From assembly GCA_013399875.1 (NCBI GenBank), contig VXAZ01006886.1, forward strand, positions 446,107 to 510,106: a DNA stretch of 64,000 nt, written 5' to 3'. Under the pieces are notes generated by a model. It was given only the letters and a program-made list of their open reading frames with translations. It was not told the DNA's origin and ran no database searches. Shown piece by piece: positions 12,250 to 23,110 of the stretch (its first letter is position 1; each line of letters opens with the position of its first letter). Source of the DNA: Gymnorhina tibicen. Its lineage: Eukaryota > Chordata > Aves > Passeriformes > Artamidae. The position numbers and the translations under genes were made by a program.

Positions 12250-15200
12250 GTGAGCCCTGGCAGAAAAGCTGAGGGAGTATAGAAAGTCCTGTCCAAAGCA
12301 AAGCCTTCAAGAAACTCCAAAGCTGTACTAAAAGGAAAGTTAATTTTTTTCCCTAATCAAAACTTTTGTTAGGTTGCCAATTCTTGATAAATCAGTTTAG
12401 GAAGCTCACTTTAATTCATTTTCAATCCCCTCCCACTGCTGGCATGCTCTAACATAGTGCTCTTTGTATCAGTAAGGATCCATCCTAAGACAGCAAGGTC
12501 TTCCTGACTATTGAACCATTTGTGTAAGAACCACTCTACTATTGGAGACATGGCCTTACCCTTTTTCTGGTTTCGGAAAACAAACCCAGATCAAGAGAAT
12601 GAAGGTAATAAAACATTTTTCTACTATAAATGTTATTTCTTTTGAAATATCACCTCATTCAATTTAGTAATTTGTAATTGTTATGCCTATACACACACAT
12701 GAGAAGCAGAACAATCTTTTTTTCCTGCAAGGAGAAAATACCATCTTTTTTAGCAGCATACAAATTCTGTGATGATTTGAGTGGTATTTTGGCCTAGGAT
12801 TTTATGGGAAATGATGGAAAGCAGCTAAAAATATTTAAGGAAAAACAACAGCAGACAAATAACACTCAGCAATACAACTTTCCTAATTATCTGAAAGTCA
12901 AAAGAACAGATGTTAAAGAGAATAATTTTTCCCCTTTGTTCTTTCCCATATAAAAACCCCAATTTCTAACTCCCTTCAAAAACTTAAATGGAACAAAAGT
13001 AGTACTGAGGCCAGAAGTCAAGCAGACCCGTTTGTTTAAATGTCCTAAATTTGGTGGAAATTATGAGACACTGCAAAGGGAAACCTGAATTGTAAGAGAC
13101 CATATTAAGGATGGAGGAGCAGTAATCGAGTGCAGTGGCAGTGCGGGGACTGTTTATTGATATCTGAACAGACACTTTTGAGTAGATGCCACTGCCACAC
13201 ATTTGCATTTCGCTTTGTGCTGCTGGAAGCTCATCTATGAAAAATGCAAGCCCGTGGTGTTGCTCTGACCCCACTAATGATTAAGGTAAACACTTTCAAA
13301 GTCATAGGTGAATGGCCACATGTGGCTTCTGTTGACTTAAGTGGAGCCTCTGCATGAGCTTCTGTGTTCAGTGTTTGGTTTGTCTTGTTCCTGGGAGTAT
13401 GGAATCTTGCCTGTTCTGCCTCATCTTGGTCTGGAGACCACAAAAAATAAATTTTTTAAGTAGTGGCCTAAGAAAAAGCCACAGAAACGCTGTATTACAA
13501 AGTTGCAACAATATTCAAGGACAACTACGGAGATGATATGACAGATGGAAATGAAAGCAGGAAAAGGAATGTGGTCTGGAGACCAAATATATTGCATAAA
13601 TTTAGCCCACAATGGAAATTTTAAGTTCAAGCAATCACACCAGTCCCATCATCCGCAAAGCTTGGTTAAAACTTTTGATATAATTCCAGTGGTATTTATG
13701 TAAAAAGGTTGATTTTAGTCCTAGCAGCATTTTTCCATGAAATGAAAAAAAATATAGAGAGAATAAAAATGAGATTTATAGTTATGTTTGACATTGACAA
13801 AAAACCCCAGTGCAGATTTGCTGATCTTTGTCCATGGAAATCCGTGGAGTCTGTGAGTTCTTGTTAAATGGGACCCACAACAGCTCACATTCTCTCCCCT
13901 GTACCCACCCCCCTTTTGTTGTTGCCGGCTTTGAAAACAAATTCCTGAGCTATGTGGTCAAAAATCTTTTGAGTAGCCCATATACCACAGGTGTAACTCA
14001 AGAATGACTTCAGTGTGCTTCCTAACCCTTCTCCATCTGCTCCTGGCACCTGATTTATTACAGCACACAGGTCAACTTGTCTCTGCTGCTTGACTGGTCA
14101 TAAACTCCTTTTTGTCTGAGGAAGAGAGGAAAGTATTAGCACTCAATAAATCATAAAATGAAAGAGGAGTAAGAGTAACAATATCACAGATTTTAGTCCG
14201 GCTTTGAAACCCCGTGTTAGGCAGTAGAGTTACAAGCCTTTTGGCCAGAGAAATCTGAGGCTGCCTTGGATCCTGAGGTTTCCTGAACCTTGGTTAACTT
14301 CACGGGATGCACACTCCACTGGTGTTTCCAGAGGAGAGCAGAGGAAAGAGTGGAGTAGTTGGAAATTGCATTTCCTCTTTCAACAAGACCAACTGCTGTT
14401 GCAGTGTGTTTGGATAGCAAGGTTGGCTTTTCCACAAATGGCCTTCAAGCTTCTAGTGACCCAAGATGTCAACACTTCTCTGGGAGTTTAGGATGGGATT
14501 TCAAAAACAAAAAAGCCTGTATAGGCCCAAGTCTCTTCCTGTGAAGATTGGTGGTGATGCTTCTGTTGACTTTTATTGGAAGTGCTGCTTCAGAGCCAGA
14601 AAAGTCTTAGTGCCTTTGTGGTTTTAGTGGACAAAATAGAGGTGTAAAATGCTGGTGTTTAATCTCATGTTTCCTTTTGCTTTGGTGCTCTGGTGAGCTG
14701 TTTATTTTCAACTTTTTCCTCAATGGAGGAGTAACTGGGAGTTTTTTCTCAAGCTGTCATGACACAAGCTGAATAAATAGAGCTGCAGAGAGCTTTATCC
14801 TGAGCCTGCATTTTTACAATGCAGAAGAAAACTGCAGACCTAGGATCAGATCCAAAGTGGAGGGAAATCAATGAGAGCACTTCTGTTGTTTTCATTAAAA
14901 TTTATATTGGGATGGTTCTTGCACAAAGTGAAAACCTTCCTGTACAAAAGTTCCACCAAAATAATGTTTAGTTTTGCTTGGTATCACACTTCCCTGTAGT
15001 GTAGTAAAATCAGAAAATTATAGTGATTTTTGAATGATGGAAAGGGGTCAAGTCCAGCAATTAATTAATTTTTCACTCCATCCTCATTCCTGCTAAAGCC
15101 AGGAAGAATTGCATTACTGTTCAATGTGACATTTGAAAACTGAAGGGTGGCTAGCAGGATCAAGATGATGATACTTAACAATACTCTGAGATGTGAGTGG

Positions 15201-16290
15201 ATGCTATTAATTCTGCTTGTTGGGCTGGATGGTTACATTGTCCTCAAATAGCTGAACTGGTTGTTTGTATTGTTGAAAACAAACATAAACAACCCAAAAC
15301 ACAAGTTCTGGTATGCGGCTGAAAAAGGATTTGATATATCTGGTTTATACTCTTTTCTCTAAAGGCATTTAGTAGCTTTTTGAGGCAGATATTCTGTATG
15401 ATGACAAATTATAGAGATGGGCGGGATTGCTCTTCAAGGCTGAAAAACGAGGTTGCTAATATCATCCTGTGGTTCTGTGTGCACTGAGGCTCTGCCTTGG
15501 GAGGCAGAAGAGTGAGTTTTCCTTCTGGCATTCTGGTAGCCTTAGCACAGCTTGAAAGGGGTTGTTCCAAACCCTGGCTGTACTTGTGCAGCTCTGGTGG
15601 GAGTTTTTTCTTCTGTCAGTTTTAACGATAAACCAGGAAACTGTGAATTTTGTCTCAATGGCTTGTAGAGGTGTTGAGTATTAACTGAAAGGGGGAAAAG
15701 AAGTCATAAACCCCTTTATTTGTAATAGGCAATTCAGAGCTTTCCTGTTTTTAGAGATTGAATCCTTTTCCAACCAGCAGTAAGATTTTAGGTACCTCAC
15801 TTGTCTATCACCAGAGAATTGTTTTCTCTAAATTAATTGTTTGTGCTGAACGGTACAACTGTGTCTTCTGAAGAGAGGATCTGAAAGGCAGTGGCCCATC
15901 TGCACCAGCGAGTTTCAGGGTATGATAGGCTGTGAAATAGCTCATGGTTTTAACTGAGGCCATGAAGTTGTGGTAAAGGCTGTTCTCTTGCAAGCCTGGG
16001 TGGTTTGGGATTTTCTTGGTGTCTTATACACAGAACCAAACCTGATGTAGTAATAGTCACTAATAAAATACCACCACCAAACCCACTCTTGTAAATGTCC
16101 ATCATGTGCTCTGTTTCCTTGAGGCAGAACAGGTTCATTTTTGTTTCACAACTGGAGTTTAGGCATTTGCTTCTCTGGCAAGAGAACTTGTGAAGGCACC
16201 AGAACTGAGTTGTTCTTAGACTAAAGTGTGTGCTCCCATCTAAGGAATTAAGACTCTTTGAAGCTGCTACAACATAGTTGCAAGCTTTTG
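12250..16290. other. Unassigned non-coding DNA
   Basis: No gene or transposon recognised. The frames at 12984-13274 and 13231-13630 overlap on both strands without protein character. AT-rich, low-CpG sequence prevails throughout. Confidence 0.55.
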
Positions 16291-16325
16291 TATAGATTTA
16301 AACACAGATGTAATTTAAATCTATA
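16291..16325. repeat. Perfect 12-bp inverted repeat (hairpin)
   Basis: tatagatttaaa (16291-16302) and tttaaatctata (16314-16325) are exact reverse complements separated by 11 bases. It could form an AT-rich hairpin or cruciform. The stem is too short and AT-rich for a microRNA precursor. It could be a trace of an old inverted-repeat element, but no larger terminal repeats were seen. Confidence 0.8.
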
Positions 16326-19300
16326 TATATCAGATCTCACTGGAAATGTGGCTTGGAAATTTTGTTAAAATTTCCAAAGGAAGTGTCCCCATGGTCACTT
16401 TGCTACTTGCTGGAAATGATTAGCAGTTGCACCGCAAAAAAGTGAGGTGAGTACTGCAAGATCCTGTGGAAGGACAGGCGAAATATATGAACCAATCAGG
16501 CTTTACAATTCAGATGATGGAAAAATCTGTTGCACAGAAAATATCCATTTGGACAATATGATCTAATTTTTCCCAAACCCAGATATTTGGCAGATTTTTT
16601 TTAAGTGATCAAAAATATGTAGCATAAAAAACCCCAACCAAACATAAAAACCCCAAACCATCCAGAGTATTTTGATTAGTTCACTTTCCTGTCTCTCCTG
16701 TTATACATCAAACTTCTGTGTGTACTTCCATGGCTGATGGGGAATTGGCTCCTCTGAGGATGGAAAAAGAAACTTTCAGAGGCAGGGAGATGCTGAAAGT
16801 TTTAAATTTGAGTAGTTCTGTTAAAGGTATGCTAAGACATCTTAACTTTATAAGCCATGTATTTGAGGGGATTGCAACATGTGATCATGAATTTAGATAA
16901 GCTAGTGTGGCCCTGGATTACAGTGCTAAGTGTCTGGGAAAAGTGGAAAAAAGACAGCAGGGGAAAAGAAAAAAAAGCTGTGTTCTGACTAATCGGTTCA
17001 TCAGCCGTTGCACTTCTGTGGTGTGCCATACAACCACGCTCTTCCCAGGCAGAGAGGCTCTCACATGACATGAGATATGCCCAGGGTCATAAATCCTAGC
17101 AGTCACATTATACCAAAACAAGAGATAAATGCGGGTTTTATTTATCTTGCTGTAGCCTGTAGTTTACAGTTGTTCTGTGTCTCTTACTGCAGAGCTTCTC
17201 GCTTCAGCCTTTCCCAGCCCCATCTCCCAGATGACCGATTGGTGCAGATTTAGAGTAGTAATGAATATCTCCTTAGGCAAATGGTGAGATCTATTCAGGC
17301 TGACAGAGAATTGTACATGTACACCCATGGAATAAATGGGCTGGCGTATAATTTCTCTTGGCTATAAAGAAATATTTAACATCTCTTTGTCCTCTTCCCT
17401 GTCATCTCATTTGAACACGCAAGTTCAGTGATTTTTTTTGTTTTTCCCAAGGATAGCGGTGCCGTGGCTGAATAAGGCCATGAACAATATCTGTGAAAGC
17501 TGTAGCCTTTTACTCACACCAAGGGGAGCTTGAAACAAGCCTCAGATACTGTACAACTGTGTAATCACAGATGTTTCCCTGGAAAACCTTCTGTGCAGCT
17601 TCCCAGTAAACCCTTGTTGGAGTGACAAGAGCATGAAGTCTCAGTTTTCCTTCTTTTTGGAAGAATTATGAGGTACATTTACTCTCAGGCTGGGGTACAG
17701 CAAGTAACTTCTCTGTGCTGAGAAGCAGTAACACGCGGGTGCTTTTCTGCAGTAGCTATGAGCAGTTTCATCAGCTTTTCCAATGGCTGTCCTGACTCCT
17801 TGTGGCCACTGAAGACACTTGTCATGCATAAAATAATTTTTCAGACCACGGGTTTTTTTCTATTCTTACTGTTGTACGGGTCAGTGCTTGTTGTATTTAA
17901 TTGAAATATGTCACTGCCTATTCTTCAATTCTATAGAAGTCTCTGTCTACGTGACCAGAGAGCTCTGTGAGTTAGGAGGTGACTCATGGATCTTTATTAA
18001 TGCTGAGCTTTTGCTTGCTATAAAAGCATTCAGGGCAAGGTAGAAAATGCTGTAAGTGTTCTTTACTGTTAGTCTTGCCTGTCCTGTGTGGTGATTACAC
18101 CTCCCATAGCTACAGTGGCAGCAGGCATAGAAGAATGAAGATGGAGAGAATCTTGAGATATTTTTGTCTGGAAAGCTCTGTGATACAAAGATGTAGTGAA
18201 AACCACACAAGTTTTCCATTCTTGAGTCTTCATTTTGTGTTAGTTTTAATTTATTGGATTGTTTAGCAGGACTGAAATTTGACAGAAAGGAAATACTCCT
18301 TTATCTATGTAATGCTGACAACAGTTTTTCCTTCATTTATGGGATTACTTTGTAGAGGTAGGTGAGTTGTTTTCTTTTGGCTGCTTGCCTGTGCAAGAAT
18401 AGACTACAAATATCCTGACCGATGCAGTTACTCAAATGTACCATCAATAGCAGGCACTGCCTTAACAGTATTTGAAAATTGTTAATGCAGCTACAGAGAG
18501 AGAATATCTGAGTATTTCCAACACCTGAAAATCGCCTATGCTTCTTGGGATGTGCTTAGGATATCTTTTAGGAGGAGCTGGGAGCAAAACAAAACAAAGG
18601 AGCTCTTGCCCAGGTTCATTAAATTAAATCCTAGGTTTAGCACTGTAGGAAGCTCAGCACAGTTTTGTTTCTGCAGTAATGTGGGTAGTTTATTTCCTGG
18701 TGTTGACTATTGCAACTAGTTCTGGATAGAACGTAATGCTCAAAAGATGCTGATGGTCACAAACGGCTTGAGTACAGAATTTGCTGTTATCTTTGCTTCC
18801 CTGGGTGCATTCACATAAAAGGGCAGTCTGTAAATATATATTCACCTGTGACCTTCTCCTCCTTCCTCAGAAGCTGAATACAGAAATTCACAATGTAGCA
18901 ATATAGAATTCAGTTAGCATTTGACATTTTCCACTCTTCTTGGCTTTTATGTGTGTGATTTGTAAACTAAATAGCAACCTCTGAGTTATTTTTATTCATG
19001 CTTTCTGAATGTGACACTTTAATTGCCACAGGTGAATACTTACTAGCCTGCTTCTCCTGGATTCTGATGTGGTCCTACTTCATAGGTATAAAATATGAAC
19101 AATTATAACGGACGTGGTGCAGTGGAAACTATCCCACTGGCAATTAATGCTTTAAATTTGCAGCTCAAAATTCAGCTGTCACTAGAACCACATGAATGTT
19201 GTGTGCTTCTTTCTGCAATGAGGCAAAAGGATTGCTGGCTCCCAAAGCGATTTCTTTTTGCGATAGATGCTCTAAGGTACTGCAGGGAATAGTAGAGGTG

Positions 19301-20514
19301 GGAGATCCTTTATAAATACCTACATACTTTATGGAAGCACAAATTCTTCCTTTATTGTCAGCTCTGTAGTCCTCTGGTAGACAAAGTTTTGGAAATAAAT
19401 TGATTACTGACTACAGCATTCACGGTTACCCCTGCTGGAGGACTTAGTAAAGAAAGTGTAGCATAACCTAATATCCTCAATATGTCCTGGACACTTCAAA
19501 TGTCTTTCTAGAATCAGATTAAAGTTTTGCTTGATAAGAAGTTTGCCCTTCTCTTTTTCTGGCTGCCGTCCTGCCAGCTGCTAGGTCCCGTCAGCATGTT
19601 TTCACTCTAGCATCTCACATTGCAGGTGCTGGAGTGCCACATGCAGTGCGAAGTGCTCCATATCACAGGCAGTCCCTAAACTGTGCTGAGCAAAGCCAGG
19701 GGATGCAGAATTCTCCTGTGGGTTCCCCAGCACTACAGCTGGCAGTGAACTTACAGGAAATCCCTGGACTGACACTTGGTTTGTTTGAGGGGAACGCCAC
19801 CAAATGGTCTGTGCAGCTGTACTGCTCCTGAGCACGATGGAGCTCAGGGGGCTGATGAGAACTCAAGGCCTTCATTATCCTGTCTAAAGAAGGGGTGTAA
19901 TCATCAGAAAGTGAAAGGCTGGCAGAAATGCAAATTTTACACTACATCTATCTATCATGAATATCTAATTCCATAGCAACTTCTTTCAATGGCTTTTTGG
20001 GGAGAATTCAAAGACACTTAGGAATTGGGTGTACAAGAAGTTATTTCTCACTAACTGGGTTAAAGAAATTGTGGAGCTTTATTTTGTTCATACTGGCCAG
20101 TTTGAACAAGCCAGAAACTGCCTTCTTCTGTCAGACAGTAAAAAGTCTGAGGTGGGCAGGAGTCATGGACGTGTAGGAGAACACTCAGGAAGTGCAGCAC
20201 AGCTAGGAAACAAAAGAAGAACTTTACTAAGTGTGAGTTTGTAGTACATGAATGTACCTTTGGGTTGCTTGCATTTGTCCATTTGGGCTAGAAAGAGTTT
20301 GAACCAAGGAGTTTCAGCCAGCACCAACAGATCTGGCTGCCAGAAGGACAGAGCTGCTCTGCCCTCCAGCCTGTGCCTCTTGTTGCCCCCTCCCTGCCCT
20401 TCTTCCTCTGGCACAGCCCTGCAGGCGCCTGCACGGAAAGTGGGAATGGGGAAGCGATCTGGTTAAAAACGTGGCAGGGTTGCATGTCCAGCTTCCCAAG
20501 CCTGTGTTTCCCAG
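16326..20514. other. Unassigned non-coding DNA
   Basis: No gene recognised. A strong-looking donor (gtgagtac) sits at 16447 after a possible 20-nt exon (16427-16446), but the upstream acceptor lacks a pyrimidine tract. The 17200-17400 segment has conserved-element texture. Frames at 19602-19875 overlap on both strands and have no motif. Confidence 0.55.
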
Positions 20515-20544
20515 AAGCTGTGGGAGTTGTGTTTGTGCCTGATG
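20515..20544 (+). other. Candidate 30-nt exon
   Basis: The acceptor cctgtgtttcccag (20501-20514) has a clear pyrimidine tract, and a donor gtgagtgg follows at 20545. The 30 nt between are open in two of three frames (one reads AVGVVFVPD). No protein family is recognised, and GC-rich frames on both strands around 20.3-20.7 kb are probably composition effects. Confidence 0.12.
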
Positions 20545-22840
20545 GTGAGTGGGCAGACCAAGTGTGACACACACAAACTTTAAGGAATCTGCCTGGCTCA
20601 TTAAAGGGTGTGTGAAGGTGGCAAAGAACAAAGGAAATATGTTAAAGCCTGCTCTGAAGAGTGGGAAGTAGAGTGGCAAATGGGATAAGCAATTGGCAGA
20701 GGAGTCTGCAGAAGGGGTTTGTAAAACAAGGAAGTTTGGGAGAAGAAAAAAGGAGTGGCACATACTTAGGGAAGAAGGGATTGTTCTTGCTGGAGCAGGC
20801 TTTGATGAAAAGAGGGGAGTCTGGCCAGGTCTGTGCCAGAAAGGGAGGTCCTAAATGCCTGACAGAACACTAGTTAAATCCTAGTAACCTCTCCACAGTG
20901 ACAGACTGTCAATACAGGATTGTATATATGTTTTTAGACATAAATTTTAAAAAAATTAACCTGTGTGCATGTCCTCAGGAGTTGAAATTTTGCAAGGCAG
21001 TGGGTACATAAGGAATTTGCATGGACAGCCAAGGAAAGTGATTGCAAAACATGAATATGTCCAAAATGATGATGATGAAAATGGGATGTTTGAATGAAAA
21101 GAGCAGCCCATGTTTCTTTAGTAGTCCAAAGAGATGTCAGCTGCCATTTAGTTGGTTGCAGTGGCTGCAAGCCAGGTAATTATAGGAAAAAAGCACCTCA
21201 GTTCTGGATGCTTGCAGTGCTAAATATGCTGGGCTGCTGAGGGGAGACTGGAGTGGTCTCAGGCCTTGCTTCCTATTTCAGAGCCCTGACTTAACTTTAA
21301 AGTTGCTTTAAGTGCTGATGTGAGTTGAAATGTGTGCCCTGTCTCAGAGAGAGAATATATCCCCTCTTATAAATAAGGTGTGAAAAACGGAGGGGGGAAA
21401 GGGTTTTAAAAAGACTAAATGTATAAAATGTGTAAGACCACTGTGCAGCATGTGTGGTGTCCTGGCTGATGGTGCAGGAGGATCAGGAGCCACTCTCAGC
21501 TGATCTCCTGAGGGGCTTGCCAGGGACATGGCTTGGTGGTTGTGCTGTACCTATACGGCAGCCACTGGTCCTTCAGGCAAGTCACAATTGTCCTATTTTC
21601 TTCTATCACTCCTTTCCTAACTGCAGCTCCTCCTGCTCTTCTTGCTGTTTCTGTTTATGCAATTAAGTCTCCTTTAAGACTGTGCTATAAGAGAATTTCT
21701 CTGGAACCAGATGTGTCATGTGAACGCAGGAATTGACATGCCTTGTTTCACATCACAAACTGAGACAAGTAAGAGAGTCCTTCCCCTCGGCTGGCAGGCC
21801 ACTGCTCTTCCTAGAGGAGCTCTTCCATCAGCAGTCTAAAACTTGACACTGTTTTTCTGCATGCCTCTCTCAGTGCTGAGGCTGTGCCAGGCCCTTTGTG
21901 CCCCTTGTAGGCTGAGGCTGCCCAGGCTGTGTGGAGCCCTTCAGGGGATCCCCACCTCGGCTGCTGTGTTTGGTACCTGTTTGAGACAGCACGGGAAGTA
22001 GTGGGAAGGTCACTGCCCCCAGCAGCAATGCTACTCCTGCTTTCCCCAGGCTTGGAGGACTTTTGCAAAACCTGGGAACAGCTTTTGCAAATGTGCCAGT
22101 CTCTAAATGCAGCTGGAAGGTGGGGGAGTGGGGTGGTCTTATCCTCTGAGTGCCTCCTTTCCCTGCACTGAAGGAAAGAAATGGGATTGTATTCCTTGGT
22201 CTGACACTACTGCTTCCCAATGCCTTCACAGCTGAAAAGTTCTGAGTAGTGACAGAGAGAGGGAAAACAGTGGCAGGGAGGCTGACAAACGTCCTTTTTA
22301 TTGGATAGGAATATAAAGCATAAAATCTTTTTTTGTGGAAAAATACACATTTTAAAAGAAAAACCTCGCTGTGTTTTGGAACAAGTTGCATGCGAGCCTT
22401 GGTTCCTGTTTGCTTGTTGTCTTGTGCAAGATGGTTGATTTGTTTATTTGACCATACAAACTTTCTGTTGGGGATTTTTGTTTTCTGTGCTGACATGCAA
22501 AAGTATCTTGTATCTAAACCTTCAGCTGCTGTTGATGACTTGATCTGCTGTTGTGCTTTAAAAGCACAGGTGGCATGCAATGTGCAGGAGATGTTCAAAC
22601 CGTGCAGTTGGTCCTGTGAAGACTTTTGTGCATGCAAGTGGATGGTCCTACTGAAGTGTCAGAATGTCTTTGCATATAATTCTGCATATTTGTGTCTTGA
22701 ACTCACAGTATTTTTTGTAAATATTTCTAGAAATACAAATGTTCTCAGTTTATTTCGGCTGCGCTTTCTTTATTTGTTTGCAAATTCTTATCAGTCAGGG
22801 AGGAAAAATTGAAAATGTGTAAGAGACTGGAGTGTTCTAA
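20545..22840. other. Unassigned DNA with the longest chance frame
   Basis: The longest open frame in the window lies here on the minus strand (21870-22637, 255 codons), opposed by a 159-codon frame on + (22333-22812). Neither shows a domain, signal peptide or repeat. The minus frame is rich in Ser, Thr, Gln and Pro in its second half. I regard both as chance or as part of a non-coding transcript and do not annotate a CDS. Confidence 0.5.
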
Positions 22841-22919
22841 GCTGTGTTAGATCCTGCGGAGAGTGCAGAGAAAAGTGAAGAGTAGAGGGGGCAGACGTCC
22901 ATTAAGCTAACATAAATGG

Positions 22920-23110
22920 TGAATCATTAAGGTCAGGGAATTAGTTATAAATAGAAGTGGCAGCAGAGGGTTATTTCTGTGAAGGACTTCAAAGCAAGGG
23001 CAAGAAGTTTGGATGTGATGTTGAGCAAGTCAGTCAAGGGAGAGTGACAGGAATGGAGCACAGCGTCCTGGAGCCAAAGACTGGAGCCGTATTTTTAACA
23101 ACAGGAGGAG
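22920..23110 (+). repeat. Possible ancient dispersed repeat fragment
   Basis: The order of phrases here (a purine-rich run, then aaggacttcaaagcaaggg and caagaagtttggatgtgatg, then a 'gagagtgacaggaatgga' segment, then 'agccgtattttta') parallels an old repeat seen in other amniote genomes, whose copies read like 'ggccttgaaggcaagaacaa ... gtgacatgg ... gcagcattttgga'. I cannot name the family. Divergence is high, and the match is from memory, so this needs a library search. Confidence 0.3.

Noticed and set aside
21870..22637. 255-codon minus-strand frame as a CDS
   Set aside because: No family motif, opposed by another frame on +, and no promoter or splice support. At this length a chance frame in 64 kb is plausible.
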